Part shown: piece after piece, positions 45,705 through 58,284 of the stretch
How the letters are laid out: every line of letters starts with the position of its first letter
Position numbering within the stretch: the stretch's first letter is position 1
Origin: Omphiscola glabra
Taxonomy: Eukaryota > Mollusca > Gastropoda > Lymnaeidae
Direction of reading: 5' to 3'
Assembly (NCBI GenBank): GCA_964017045.1
Contig: OZ024808.1
Location: 8,007,284 to 8,071,283 of the forward strand
Length of the DNA stretch: 64,000 nt
The notes under the pieces: model-generated
What the model saw: the letters and a program-made list of their open reading frames with translations, nothing else
Told to the model about the DNA's origin: nothing
Databases searched by the model: none
Made by a program: the position numbers and the translations under genes

Positions 45705-46325
45705 GGCAGATGCAAACAACCGAACGGAGGTATACCACAAACAACCAAACGGAGATGTCCCACAAACAACCAAGCGGAGATATATCACAAACAACCAAAC
45801 GGAGGTATATCACAAACAACCAAACGGAGATATATCACAAACAACCAAACGGAGATATATCACAAACAACCAAACGGAGGTATACCACAAACAACTTAAC
45901 GGAGATATATCACAAACAACCAAACGGAGATATATCACAAACAACCAAACGGAGATATATCACAAACAACCAAACGGAGATATACCACAAACAACCAAAC
46001 AGAGGTATACCACAAACAACCAACGGAGATATATCACAAACAACCAAACGGAGATATATCACAAACAAACAAACAAACGGAGGTATACCACAAACAACCA
46101 AACGGAGATATATCACAAACAACCAAACGGAGATATATCACAAACAACCAAACGGAGATATATCACAAACAACCAAACGGAGATATATCACAAACAACCA
46201 AACGGAGATACATCACAAACAACCAAACGGAGATACATCACAAACAACCAAACGGAGATATATCACAAACAACCAAACGGAGATATATCACAAACAACCA
46301 AACGGAGATATAGCACAAACAAACA
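45705..46325. repeat. 25-bp tandem repeat, about 24 copies
   Basis: The unit CACAAACAACCAAACGGAGA plus TATAT is highly uniform, with a subtype GGAGGTATAC. Three units equal 25 codons, explaining the 217-codon open frame. Confidence 0.93.
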
Positions 46326-47814
46326 TGCAAAAAACGCAACCTCGAGTTGCAGCGACATTTTGAACCTCGCCTTTGTCCCACATGCTGACCCCGGTGACCT
46401 GCATGTGCACGTGCAGCGCGTTAATTCCCCGGCTATACATAGACTGGTTAAAAGTACAGATCAAATTTAGCTTTCTGTTGTGTTTTTACTGCAGCATTGA
46501 TTGAATGGATCATTGAAATGTTTGTAATAACTTGCCCGCCGCGGGGACAGAAGTTCATGTCGTCTTGTTTGTCTAAGAGCCCTTGGGGGATACGCGACTC
46601 ACGAACGAATCGGGTTAGGTTTGAGTCAAGGTCTTATGAATCAGATTATGGTTAAATTACAGGTGTAGACCAGGTAGACGTGGATCAGTCGTCTGGACGG
46701 GTGACTGGCGATAACAGGCTCTAATGTTTTTGGTCTGCTCTCAGCATTTAGTTTAACTATATAGCTGTAACTGTGTTCATTGCAACCGTTCTTCTTGTAT
46801 ATTGAATCGTCTACCACGCGTGACACTAATTGAGCAGTCTTCGTAGTTGTGTATGGATGTTCCCTCTTTTGCTAAATCATACACATGCCTCTCACCGCTG
46901 TCTAAAAAGCAATGCCGAGTTCTGTTTTGGCACGTTCCACTTTTATTTAAACTACGCACAGGGTCACATCAAAGGATCATCAATGGAACATGAAATAGCA
47001 GCTCCTCCAATACAATAGACTAACTGAGTGGTCATAACTTTCCCGGGGCTCCTCCGGTTGACAAATGTGTGGTGGCTTGCCGATTAGGAGGCGCCGGAAA
47101 CCGGACGCCATCGGCGTTACTCGGGGGAAAAACCACCAACCATCGCATGTCCTGCGTGGGCAGACAAGGGACATGCATGGTACCTGCCGGAATTAAAAAA
47201 GCAACTACAGGGCTGCCAACTGTGACGTTTTAAATTTGGACGTAAAGACAGAGACAGGGTTAGAGATCATGATTACAAGTTGGCGTTAATGGATATGAGG
47301 CGAGAGGCTGAGGTGGAAGTCTATGGCCGATGATTCTAGATACGAAACCCTGAGAAAGCTGCTCCTAGGCAACCGTTTCGTCCCAGCTACTTCGCAAACT
47401 AGTTGCGGGGTGGAAACCCAATGTAGAACCCCTTTTAAATGGCGTCCGACACTTCCCCGGACCGACCGGGTGCATCTGGGGTTGGGGCGGCCTCCAGTGG
47501 AAACCGATTGAGCGGACTCGGGTGGGGGCTGTCCTGAAAAAAGGACATCTCCAACGTGCCGCTTCGCGGCCCGATACTCGTGCTTAGGGGGTGCTTTGGG
47601 GGAGGGTATACGGACTCGATGGCGCGCTGATGCCATTTCCTAATGTGATATTTAAATGGTCATAACACTTCATTGGGTAGCTAACATAATAACTATATCT
47701 TTGGACACTAGGTGAAGGCAAAAAAATGTATTACTCTCTCTCTCTCTCTTTCTTTCTGTTTCTCTTTCTCTATCTAAAAACATGCATGGTTTGCGCCATC
47801 TTCATACTCTCTTG
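46326..47814. other. Unique CpG-containing stretch, possible old transposon remnant
   Basis: At 47020-47640 the sequence is GC-rich and looks like untranslated retroelement sequence in style, with a short frame at 47323-47511, but I cannot identify it. No tandem structure is present. A TC-rich microsatellite lies at 47730-47775. Confidence 0.35.
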
Positions 47815-48001
47815 CAGGGCCAGCCTTAGGCCACTGCAACCTATGCGGCCGCAGTCGGCCCCGCACTTTCATAGGCCCCGCCCCGAATTTATTTTCTAAT
47901 ACAAAATCTAAATTTACACATATTATCCTTATCCTCTACCCAGAATGGGCCCCGCGCAATCCGTTTCGCATAGGGCCCCGCAATTGTTAGGGTCGGCCCT
48001 G
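47815..48001. mobile_element. hAT-like MITE, family M1, copy 2
   Basis: A 187-bp copy with the same ends as 11200-11387. It is flanked by a perfect 8-bp target duplication CTCTCTTG at 47807-47814 and 48002-48009. Only a handful of substitutions and a few missing bases separate the two copies, suggesting fairly recent activity. Confidence 0.9.
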
Positions 48002-48194
48002 CTCTCTTGTACTCTCGTCCGAAATCTCGAATTAGTTGAGCCTATTAAAACAAAATCTAAATACCGACGCGTTACAACAGCAATTTTTAGACCTACTTTT
48101 ATATAATCGTTCCGAGTCAGAACGTCTATGTCAACATTACTTCAGCGTCCAAAGTAGAAATTGAACAAAATTAAGGCCGCGCAAGAGAAATGTT

Positions 48195-48560
48195 AATCGT
48201 AATATGGATTGTGTTAATCTAGATGGTGATGATTATTGTCTTAATCTAGATTTGTGGAGTACTTTAATCCATTTGTGGATTACGTTGATCCTGATATGGA
48301 TTGCGTTTATCCTGATGTGGACTTTTTTAATCCACATGTGCAATAATATGCTAATCGTAATGTGGAATCTAATAATTTTAATGTGGATTACGTTAATCCA
48401 GATGTGGTTTACGTTGATCTAGATGAGGATTACTTTGACCTGGATTTGGATTAAGCTAATCCACATATGAAATATCATAATCGTAAGTTGGATTTGGGTT
48501 AATCCATGTGAAGACTATTTTAATCTACATATTATGGGCCATGTCAATCCACATGTGGAA
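48195..48560. repeat. Degenerate tandem repeat around GATTACGTTAATCC
   Basis: Words such as ATGTGGATTACGTTAATCC recur about 14 times with variable 22-28 base spacing and many substitutions. Confidence 0.75.
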
Positions 48561-48764
48561 TGTGGTAATTATTTAAAACCATGATCCTTACATTTGTGAA
48601 GTGGCCTATCGTGGAAGAGCGAATAGGGTGGTCAATAGGGTGGTGGTGGTGGTAAAAGGAGTGGAGGGGTGGGCTATACGTCCACGATCCCATCATATTC
48701 TCCAAACCAAACCTTGCACAAAGGAATAGAGAGTGTGAAATAAACACGCATGCTCACGCACACA

Positions 48765-48955
48765 TACACACAGAGAGAGAGATAGATAAAGAAAGAGAGA
48801 ATGGTAGAGAAGAGGAAGGGTGAGACGAAACAGAGAGGAGAGAGGCGAGGAGAGAGGGGAGAGAGAGAGGTGGGAGAGAGGAGAAAGATGTAAGAGAAAG
48901 GATAGATAAAGGAGAGGGAGATAGGGGAGAAAGAGGAGGGAGAGATTTAACAAAG
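48765..48955. repeat. GA-rich low-complexity tract
   Basis: The plus strand is almost pure purine, with irregular GAGAGAGG words. It follows a short CACACA run. Confidence 0.85.
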
Positions 48956-49189
48956 AATAATACTATGTTGAAAATCATTATCTACAACTTCCTGATGTCA
49001 TACATGACACAATCACAAGATGACACTAATGATGACGTAGCGTAGGGCACCAGCTTTAAAAAATATCTCACTCACACATTATAACAAACCAAACTGGAAA
49101 CAAAACAAAAACTATATTTTAAGTTATTACCTTGTGACATTTATCCAACCACAAGTCTGTCACAAAGTTCTTTAACCCCCGGCCTCGGA

Positions 49190-49770
49190 ATCAATTATCT
49201 CCCTTGTATCCTACAACATCGCTCCCTCGTCGCCTCCCCCATCTCTCCCTCTTTCTCTCCCCATATCTTCTTCTCTCAAATTAGCTCCTATTGCTCCTTC
49301 TCTATTTCCTTCTCTTTTTAATAACCTTTCCTTTTGTCTCCTTTTATCTCTCTCTCTATCTACACTTTGCTTTCTCTACCTCCGTTCTATCCCTCCATTT
49401 CTCTCTGTCTCCCTCTCGCTCTGAACCCCTTTTTCAACTTTCTCTCTCTTCCTCTTTCTTTCCCCCCCTCACTCTATCTCCTCACCCTCTCTCTCTCATC
49501 TCTCTCCTCCTCAATCACTCTCCCTCCCTCTCACCATCACTCTCTTAGCCTCTCTTTTTTCTCCCTCTCCCCTTCCTCTCCCCTCCATCTCTGTCTTTCT
49601 CACCCTCTCTCTCCCTATCTCTCGCCTTCCGTTCCTCCCTCTCTCCCTCCCCCCACTCTCTTCCACTCTACCTCATTCAACACCCCTCTCTCCCTCCCTC
49701 TCTCAAACTATTGCTCCCTCACTCTCTCTCCCACTCCCTTTTCTCTCCCCCTCTCTCTCTATTTATTGCC
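49190..49770. repeat. CT-rich low-complexity tract
   Basis: Nearly 600 bases of CTCTCTCC-type sequence lie 240 bases after the GA-rich tract, so the two could pair as imperfect inverted sequences. A further C-rich stretch continues to 50070. Confidence 0.85.
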
Positions 49771-50324
49771 GTTAATTAACCGTTTGAACCTCCAGGGAAG
49801 AATAACCTATTTTAGAATGAAACAAGCGCCCCACGGGCGACATCTCTAATTAACGCGCCCCTTTAGTGACTACTACAACCCAAACTCTGCTAGCTGGCAC
49901 CCCTACCCCGCGTCTTCCCGGCAACTCCCCCCACCGCTTGATGCAGTCCCACTCTCCTCCCCCCCTGCCCCACCGCTTGATTCAGTCCCACTCTCCTCCC
50001 TCCCCCGCCCCGCCGCCTTCCTCTCCTACTACCCCCCCCCCCCCGTTCTCTCCTCTCCTTCCCCATCTCCTGCCAATCTAGATTATCTCAAGATCAAAGG
50101 GTAATCCATGGATATAAAAGACAGCTTTACCCCCCCAACCCCACCTTTCATCACCTCAAATGTACATGGAATCCAAATGTACAACACAGAGCTCCTCCCC
50201 CGCCACACAAAACTCACACAGACACACTTGTCCAACACAGTCTCTCCACCATGGCCACACTTTAGGCACGGCCGAAGTGTATCTTGCTGTGTGTTCACCT
50301 AATGCACTGACATTTCCTGGTATA

Positions 50325-52170
50325 ATCACCTGAAGTGAGAGATGTTACCTGTAATGAGGGATGTCACCTAATGAGGGATGTCACCTGTAATGTAGGATGT
50401 CACCTGTAATGAGGGATGTCACCTGTGATGAGGGATGTCACCTGTAATGAGGGATGTCACCTGTAATGAGGGATTTCAACAGTAATGTGGAATGTCACCT
50501 GTAAGGTGGGATGTCACCTGTAATGATGTACGTCACATGTAATGTGGGATGTCACCTATATTGATGGATATCACCTGTAACGGGAGATGTCATCTGTAAT
50601 GAGGCATGTCACATGTAATGAGTGAAGGATTTCAACTGGGTAAAGCCTTGTCACTCTGAGTGATGTCACCATAGATTAAGGGATGTCCCTTGAGTCAAGG
50701 GTTTCAAGTAGTGTGTGTGATGTCACATGGAGTGAGAGTTCATAGGAGTGAGGAGCGTCACATCGATTAAGACATGTCACCTGGAGTAAGGGATGTAACG
50801 GAAGTGAAGGATGTACCAGGGATTGGGGATGTCACCTGGACTGAGGGATGCCACAGGAATGATTGATGCTACGGGAATGAAGTATGTCAGTTGAGTGAGG
50901 ATGGCACGTGCGTGAGTGATGTCACCGGTAATTATGGATGTCGCATGGGTTGAGGGATGTCACATCAAGTGAGGGATGTCACATCAAGTGAGGGATGTCA
51001 CCTCAAGTGAGGGATGTTACCTTAAGTGAGGGATGTTACCTCAAGTGAGGGATGTCACCTCAAGTGAGGGATGTCACCTCAAGTGAGGGATGTCAACTCA
51101 AGTGAGGGATGTCACCTCAAGTGAGGGATGTCACCTCAAGTGAGGATGTCACCTCAAGTGAGGGATGTCACATCAAGTGAGGGATGTCACCTCAAGTGAG
51201 GGATGTCACCTCAAGTGAGGGATGTCACATCAAGTGAGGGATGTCACATCAAGTGAGGGATGTCACCTCAAGAGAGGGATGTCACCACAAGTGAGGGATG
51301 TCACCTCAAGTGAGGGATGTCACCACAAGTGAGGGATGTCACCTCAAGTGAGGGATGTCACCACAAGTGAGGGATGTCACCACAAGTGAGGGATGTCACC
51401 TCAAGTGAGGGATGTCACCTCAAGTGAGGGATGTCACCTCAAGTGAGGGATGTCACCTCAAGTGAGGGATGTCACATCAAGTGAGGGATGTCACCTCAAG
51501 TGAGGGATGTCACCTCAAGTGAGGGATGTCACCTCAAGTGAGGGATGTCACCTCAAGTGAGGGATGTCACCACAAGTGAGGGATGTCACCTCAAGTGAGG
51601 GATGTCACCACAAGTGAGGGATGTCAACTCAAGTGAGGGATGTCACATCAAGTGAGGGATGTCACCTCAAGTGAGGGATGTCACCTCAAGTGAGGGATGT
51701 CACCTCAAGTGAGGGATGTCACCACAAGTGAGGGATGTCACCTCAATTGAGGGAGGTCACCTCAAGTGAGGGATGTCACCACAAGTGAGGGATGTCACCT
51801 CAAGTGAGGGATGTCACCACAAGTGAGGGATGTCACCTCAAGTGAGGGATGTCACCTCAAGTGAGGGATGTCACCTCAAGTGAGGGATGTCACCACAAGT
51901 GAGGGATGTCACCTCAAGTGAGGGATGTCACCACAAGTGAGGGATGTCACCTCAATTGAGGGAGGTCACCTCAAGTGAGGGATGTCACCACAAGTGAGGG
52001 ATGTCACATCAAGTGAGGGATGTCACCTCAAGTGAGCGATGTCACCTCAAGTGAGGGATGTCACATCAAGTGAGGGATGTCACCTCAAGTGAGGGATGTC
52101 ACATCAAGTGAGGGATGTCACATCAAGTGAGGGATGTCGCGGGAATGTGGGATACAACCTCGTGTAAGGG
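50325..52170. repeat. 19-bp satellite array, about 90 copies
   Basis: The unit is GAGGGATGTCACCTCAAGT. From about 50940 to 52130 units are almost identical, with CCTCAAG, CATCAAG and CCACAAG subtypes. From 50325 to 50940 and after 52130 they are strongly diverged in sequence and spacing, as expected of decaying array edges. Confidence 0.95.
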
Positions 52171-52375
52171 ATGTGTCTAACATAAGTCTTAACACATGTT
52201 TCTAGCATATGTCTCCAATACATATCCCTAACACAGTTCGATAACACATGTCTTTAACACCTGTCTTTAACACCTGTCTTTAACACCTGTCTTTAACATG
52301 TGTCTTTAGCTCATATCTATTACAAAAGACTCTAACACATGTCTCTTTAACATCCCACTTACGCATGTTTCTAAG
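52171..52375. repeat. 15-bp tandem repeat CACATGTCTTTAACA
   Basis: About 12 units with variants CACCTGTCTTTAACA and CATATCCCTAACA; the most uniform copies are at 52243-52300. Confidence 0.82.
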
Positions 52376-52387
52376 ACGTGACAAAAG

Positions 52388-52458
52388 AAACGGAAGGAAA
52401 CAAGAAAGAAAGAAAGAAAAGAAGAAAGAAAGAAAGAAAGAAAGAAAAGAAAGAAAGA
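52388..52458. repeat. GAAA microsatellite
   Basis: Repeated GAAA words with occasional GAAAA, ending directly at the inverted repeat that follows. Confidence 0.9.
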
Positions 52459-52549
52459 TTTATTTTATATAAGGCAACTGCGTTTGGTGCGTAATATTTC
52501 CGAAAAGAAAATAGTACGCACTAAACTTAGTTGCCTTATATAAAATAAA
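52459..52549. repeat. 91-bp hairpin inverted repeat containing D1 sequence
   Basis: Two 35-base arms (52459-52493 and 52515-52549) are reverse complements with three mismatches, around a 21-base loop. The arms start TTTATTTTATATAAGGCAAC and include TTTGGTGCGTA, the inverse of a D1 block. D1 3' sequence (CATTTAGCGTAGTTATC) continues to about 52615. Confidence 0.85.
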
Positions 52550-52794
52550 TATATCATTTAGCGTAGTTATCAGGAACTATATTTTACGCTCTATTGAACT
52601 CATTATTAAATAATACTTTCTTTCAAACATGTAGAATTATTTGTAATATACTCTCAATGCCAAATTCGGTTATTAGGAAGCAGCCATGAAATGGAAGCAG
52701 TCTACGAGTTACACCAGAAGTGTGATATATATAAGAGATCTAGGCTATAAAGAAGCTGGATTAAATATATATATATATAAACCAGGGTGGTGAT

Positions 52795-53170
52795 GAAAAG
52801 TTACTGGGGAAAGGTGTGTGGTGTAGTGGGGGGGAGGGGGCGTCTTTGACTTGAAATGTCAGGTGTGAACAGACCTCAAGAATGAGATGAAGACTGCATC
52901 ACTTCAGGTCTCCAATGGAAAAGTGTATGGTGTGTTGTATGTAGTGTGTGGTGTGTGTGCGGGGGGGGGGGGGGGGGGTGTCTTTGACTTGAAATGTCAG
53001 GTATGAATAAACGTCAAGAATGAGATGAAGACTGCATGACTTCAGGTCTCCAAGGGAAAGGTGTGTTGTGTGGGATGTGTGGGGGAGTGGGACGTCTTTG
53101 ACTTGAAGTGAACAGACGTCAAGACTGAGTTGAAGACTGCATCACTTCAGGTCTCCAAGTTTCCTCCGTT
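52795..53170. repeat. Tandem repeat, about 115-130 bp, 3 copies
   Basis: Copies share GTCTTTGACTTGAAATGTCA, AATGAGATGAAGACTGCATC and ACTTCAGGTCTCCAA, with GT- and G-rich linkers of differing length. The third copy lacks part of the middle. Confidence 0.88.
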
Positions 53171-54145
53171 GATAAAGAGGTAATTATAACATCATGTCTG
53201 TCTGCTGTAGATGGAGCCGGGCCGGGCCGGGGGGGGGGGGGGGGGGATGCCCTGGAAGAGTTACACAAAAGAAATCCGCTTCCTTTCATGTGCGTGTTCT
53301 GTAGAATAAAGACAACGATAACAGAATACTTTTGAGATTTTGTTGATTTCAAAAAAAAAATATATAATTAATTTTTATTTTTTAAATTAATGCCTTGAAG
53401 CAGAGTGAGATGGCGTAATCTGCAGCAAAGGTCACGGCACGTTTCATGCGCCTGGTTCCGTCTGCCACGTTTGTTGTGAGGCATTGTGAACGAAGGGTAA
53501 CGGCGGTTTGTTAGCAGTGACATCTCGGGATCTTTTTTTGTTTTTTGTTTGTTGTGTGTCTCTTTCTTAAATTATAGATTGGCGGAAATGACGTCATACA
53601 ATCCCAGGCAACACCAGTCATGTATGGACCATTAGCAACGCTTGACGGAAAAGGCAGGAAAACAAATAAAGAGAAAGGAAATAAATAGGTCGAGGGGGGG
53701 GGGGGGGGGGGGTTGGTGGGGTTGGGGACGAGTAAAGGGATCAGGATGGGGTGGGGATCGGAGGAGGTAACGGTTTGTTTATGTACAAATTAATTCCCGA
53801 TTAAAGATGGGATCAAGAGGGGTAAGACTGTAAAGAATGAATTAAATGTTATTTAATGCTGTGCCTCCATGTGACAAGTTCAAGGTCGCGCTTCAATGGC
53901 TTGCACTATGAGCGGGCTTAGAACTGCCTTTGAGTACACGACAGACTTGAGAACCAGAAATGTGTAGACCGTAGACTGCGGACAGGAGGTGCCGGCATCA
54001 TTGACAATGTAAATGGTAAGTGGGGAAAGCTTGACAGTACACAATGACAAAGGAACGAAGGTGTCGGCAGGAAGCCTGCGCCATACGGGATTCAAAATAA
54101 ACAAAAGAAAAGATGAAAGAAGCCTCAGAGATGACTATGGCGTAC
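53171..54145. other. Non-coding stretch with long G runs
   Basis: G runs of about 17-19 lie near 53230 and 53694. Otherwise unique sequence with no recognised element or gene. Confidence 0.4.
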
Positions 54146-54149
54146 ACTA

Positions 54150-54650
54150 AAACACGCAACATACATGCATTATACATACATTCAACATACATGAAGCATA
54201 TAAAGCACAAACATACATGCATTATACATACATACGTACAATTATACATACATCATTATACAGTTTGCATATATTCAACATACATGATACGTAGATAGTA
54301 AAAACATACATAAAACACACATACAGTATGCTTACATAAAAAATACGCTAGGAACACACAGGCAACATACATTCAACATACCTACAGCAGACATACGACA
54401 CAATGCAACATGCAACATACATACAACATACATACAACATACATATAATATACATAAAACATACATACAACATACATACAACATACATACAACATACAAA
54501 CAACATACATACAACATACATACAACATACATACAAAATACATACAACATACATACAACATACATACAACATGCATACAACATACATACAACATACATAC
54601 AATATACATACACCATACAAACAAAAAACATTATGGTGCAAGGTTTAAAA
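54150..54650. repeat. ACATACA-type tandem repeat
   Basis: ACATACATACA and CATACAACATACATA words repeat for 500 bases, best at 54400-54610. The long Tyr/Val/Cys/Met frames on the minus strand are artefacts. Confidence 0.92.
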
Positions 54651-55440
54651 AAAACTACAACATATATACATGCAGCGAGCATACAGCATACATACAAAGT
54701 AGGCATACAACTTACATACAAAGTAGGCAGTACAGCATACATGCAAAGTAGGCATACAGTGTCACAAATGACTGGGGCGGGGGTACAGGACAGGGCTCCA
54801 TTGTTCAGGTAAGTTACAGGAGGGACGGAAACTGCTGTTAGTTTTAGGGGAGCATTGTTAAAGGGTAGAGGTTAAGGTTAATAGATTGTTGCGTTTTGAG
54901 ATAGAGGGGATGGGATTTTTCCATGACTTTGCGTGGTAATGTTGGTGTTAACGACAGGGAATTCTAATTGACCAGAAATTAGGGGGAAGGAATGGGTTAA
55001 TGGAGAGCATTCCTCATGGATCACCTAAGGAGGTAGAAAACTGGATATAAGACAGAACTCTTCCTGGGTTTGGAGAGGGAGAGTTGAAGTTGGTAGTAGT
55101 TCGTTGTGTTGGAAGTAGAGAGAAAAGAGCTAAGATAGCAGTTGTTAGGGAATAGTTGCAAGAGTGACCAGGAGACGATAGTTGACTAACGGAACATTGA
55201 ACAGTCATACATTTTATAGAGATTCATATAGTTAGCTGACAGTGAAGACTATAGAAGAGCATCTGGACACCTGGAGTTGGAGTTGTTCAATTTACATTTG
55301 TCTACGTTGTGCTTTTGTCTGTCCCAACGCATAGATACACACAATATAAATCACAGAGAGGAGCGGTCCTGTACTGATTACTACTTCATCAATACAGTCT
55401 GTGATATGTCGAGACCGGAGCCCTCCTCCGTAACAACCGT
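54651..55440. other. Non-coding stretch, no gene seen
   Basis: A few copies of the CATACAAAGTAGGCATAC word occur at 54680-54760, then unique sequence. The same word is amplified at 55445-55605. Confidence 0.45.
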
Positions 55441-55444
55441 TCTG

Positions 55445-55605
55445 TGACATACAGCATACATACAAAGTAGGCATACAACATACATACAAAGTAGGCATAC
55501 CGCATACATACAAAGTAGGCATACAACATACATACAAAGTAGGCATACCGCATACATACAAAGTAGGCATACAACATACATACAAAGTAGGCATACCGCA
55601 TACAT
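55445..55605. repeat. 24-bp tandem repeat, about 7 copies, 48-bp dimers
   Basis: The unit TACATACAAAGTAGGCATAC plus AACA or CGCA alternates strictly, so the true period is 48. It is related to the CATAC words at 54680-54760. Confidence 0.9.
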
Positions 55606-55744
55606 GATTAGAGTTTGAACGCCGTGGTTTACAATGTGCTGTATATAACAATTATGTAATCAATTACATGTACATGGTAATGAAGTATACTGTAATGTCA
55701 GGTAAGTTAATAACATACTGTAGTCAACATATGCGGTAAATTCA

Positions 55745-56240
55745 TATACAGAAGACATCTGACATACTGAAGACATCTGACATACTGAAGACATCTGACA
55801 TACGTAAGACAGCTGACATACTGAAGACATCTGACATACTGAAGAACTCTGACATGCTGAGACTTCTGACATACGGAAGACATCTGACATACTGAAGACA
55901 TCTGACATGCTGACACTTCTGACATACGGAAGACATCTGACATACTGAAGACATCTGACATACTGAAGTCATCTGACATACGTAAGACATCTGACATGCT
56001 GAAGTCATCTGACTTACGGAAGACATCTGACATACGTAAGACATCTGACATGCTGAGACTTCTGACATACGGAAGACATCTGACATACTGAAGACATCTG
56101 ACATACTGAAGTCATCTGACATACGTAAGACATCTGACATGCTGAGACTTCTGACATACGGAAGACATCTGACATACTGAAGTCATCTGACATACGTAAG
56201 ACATCTGACATGCTGAGACTTCTGACATACTGAAGTCATT
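55745..56240. repeat. 18-bp tandem repeat, about 28 copies
   Basis: The unit ACATCTGACATACTGAAG has variants ACGTAAG, ACGGAAG and GCTGAGACTT. Longer phrases recur, indicating block duplications of about 70-105 bases. Confidence 0.92.
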
Positions 56241-56527
56241 TGATATACTGAGAGTTAAGCCATAAAAAAGATTATCTACAACGCGTCTGCGCAACTTGGA
56301 TCGATACTGACATATCATGAGTTCTACTTACATCTGTAATTATAGGCTATTGCTTTAATAAAATATCGAACGTTGTGAAACCAGTCCGTACTACTAAGAT
56401 CGATACTGACCTTCTAATACATCTAGCCGAGTATTAAACTATTGGTAAGTTGGAGGAGCACATGCTAGTGAATGGGTGATTCAAAGAGAAAAAAAAAAGG
56501 GTGGGTGGGTGGGTAGGGGTGCGAAGA

Positions 56528-57258
56528 AGGATCCAGTCGCCTCTCACACACTACATAACAGTCTACAAATCCCTACACTTACTACTGACCGTGGTCATCC
56601 AGTCGCCTCTCACACATTAAATAACAGTCTACAAAGCCCTACACTTACTACTGGCCGTGGTCATCCACACTACATAACAGTCTACAAAGCCCTCCACTTA
56701 CTACTGACCGTGGTCATCCAGTCGCCTCTCACACACTACATAACAGTCTACAAAGCCCTCCACTTACTACTGACCGTGGTCATCCAGTCGCCTCTCACAC
56801 ATTACATAACAGTCTACAAAGCCCTCCACTTACTACTGACCGTGGTCATCCAGTCGCCTCTCACACACTACATAACAGTCTACAAATCCCTCCACTTACT
56901 ACTGACCGTGGTCATCCACACTACATAACAGTCTACAAAGCCCTCCACTTACTACTGACCGTGGTCATCCAGTCGCCTCTCACACATTAAATAACAGTCT
57001 ACAAATCCCTACACTTACTACTGACCGTGGTCATCCAGTCGCCTCTCACACACTACATAACAGTCTACAAATCCCTACACTTACTACTGACCGTGGTCAT
57101 CCAGTCGCCTCTCACACACTACATAACAGTCTACAAAGCCCTCCACTTACTACTGACCGTGGTCATCCAGTCGCCTCTCACACACTACATAACAGTCTAC
57201 AAATCCCTACACTTACTACTGACCGTGGTCATCCAGTCGCCTCTCACACACCCAATCG
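56528..57258. repeat. 66-bp tandem repeat, about 11 copies
   Basis: The unit has CCAGTCGCCTCTCACACACT, ACATAACAGTCTACAAAGCC and CTTACTACTGACCGTGGTCAT (part). Two copies lack the CAGTCGCCTCTCA segment. The 22-codon length keeps one frame open. Confidence 0.94.
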
Positions 57259-57334
57259 CCCATACAGCTTCTACATTCAGACTCCTTTATTTACACTAAT
57301 CTCTCGGTGGAATTCCGCGCCGTGAACTCGTAAA

Positions 57335-57580
57335 GTGTCATAGGTACAATGTGTTAGGTACAGTGTCATAGGTACAATGTCATAGGTACAATGTCTTAGG
57401 TACAATGTCATAGGTACAATGTCATAGGTACAATGTCATAGGTTCAATGTCATAGGTTCAATGTCATAGGTACAATGTGTTAGGTAGTGTCATAGGTACA
57501 ATGTCATAGGTACAATGTCATAGATTCAATGGCATATGTACAATGTCATAGGTACAATGTCATAGGTACAATGTCATAGG
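57335..57580. repeat. 14-bp tandem repeat GGTACAATGTCATA
   Basis: About 17 uniform copies with minor changes (GGTTCAATG, TGTGTTA). Confidence 0.93.
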
Positions 57581-57737
57581 ACTAAATCTAAGCGCACGAA
57601 CAAACTTTCTGCACCTATGTTTTCAGTGAAATATCAACACTTCGCGTGTGTTATATGGCCGAGTACCCCCCTACCCCCCCCTACCCCACACACACTTTTG
57701 AACGTCTTCCCACCATAATACCTATCAGTCTGAATTT

Positions 57738-58235
57738 TGATGACGATGATGATGAATGAATACTTTTATAGCGCTTGTGTCCATGCTATTTTAGCATGCT
57801 CACAGAGCTCTCATGTCCTAAAATCTATTGAAAGAAACAAATATTTAAATGTTTCTTAAATGATTTTTTTTTTATTTTTTCAATTTCCTTCAAAGATGGA
57901 GGCAAACTGTTCCATAATTTAGGTACAATAGTTTCAAAAGAACGCAATCCGTATGACTTCTTTCTGTGTTCATCCACACTGCGAACCCTCAGTAAGGACT
58001 GTGTAGAAGAGTAGAAGAGCGCAGGTTCTGTATGGATACATGCTTAGAAATCAGTTTTTTAAGACTTTTTAGGTGCAGAGCCTGCTATGTAGCTATACGT
58101 CTGCGACAGAATTTTGTAGACAATGCGCTAACTCAAAGGAAGCCAATGGCGAACTGTAAGTTCTGGGTTGACGCAGCAGGCCCCGTGCGCATAGAGGACA
58201 GAAAAAAAGCCCTGACCACAAAACTGATATGAGGG
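57738..58235 (-). mobile_element. Decayed non-LTR retrotransposon 3' end (LINE A)
   Basis: Read on the minus strand, the segment gives the C-terminal end of a LINE reverse transcriptase ORF: HWLP, then YKIL..TY, then YGLRSF, then PKLWNSLPPSLKEIE and SFKKHL. Such an order is typical of CR1/L2/jockey-type elements. Stops interrupt the HWLP part and a frameshift separates it from the YGLRSF part, so the copy is dead. The 3' UTR runs left to a CATCATCATCGTCATCA-type tail at about 57738. The 5' end is truncated near 58235. Confidence 0.75.
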
Positions 58236-58284
58236 ATTATTCTCTACAAAAACGTCCGCCCCCTCCCCGCAATTCTAGACACAT

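Noticed and set aside
45710..46363. 217-codon frame of a Lys/Gln/Thr repeat protein
   Set aside because: Produced by a 25-bp unit (75 bases = 25 codons). The reverse strand is also open in parts.
54332..54742. Tyr/Val/Cys/Met minus-strand frame
   Set aside because: Antisense of an ACATACA repeat.
58032..58232. 66-codon plus-strand frame
   Set aside because: It is antisense to a LINE reverse transcriptase remnant, whose motifs are readable on the minus strand.
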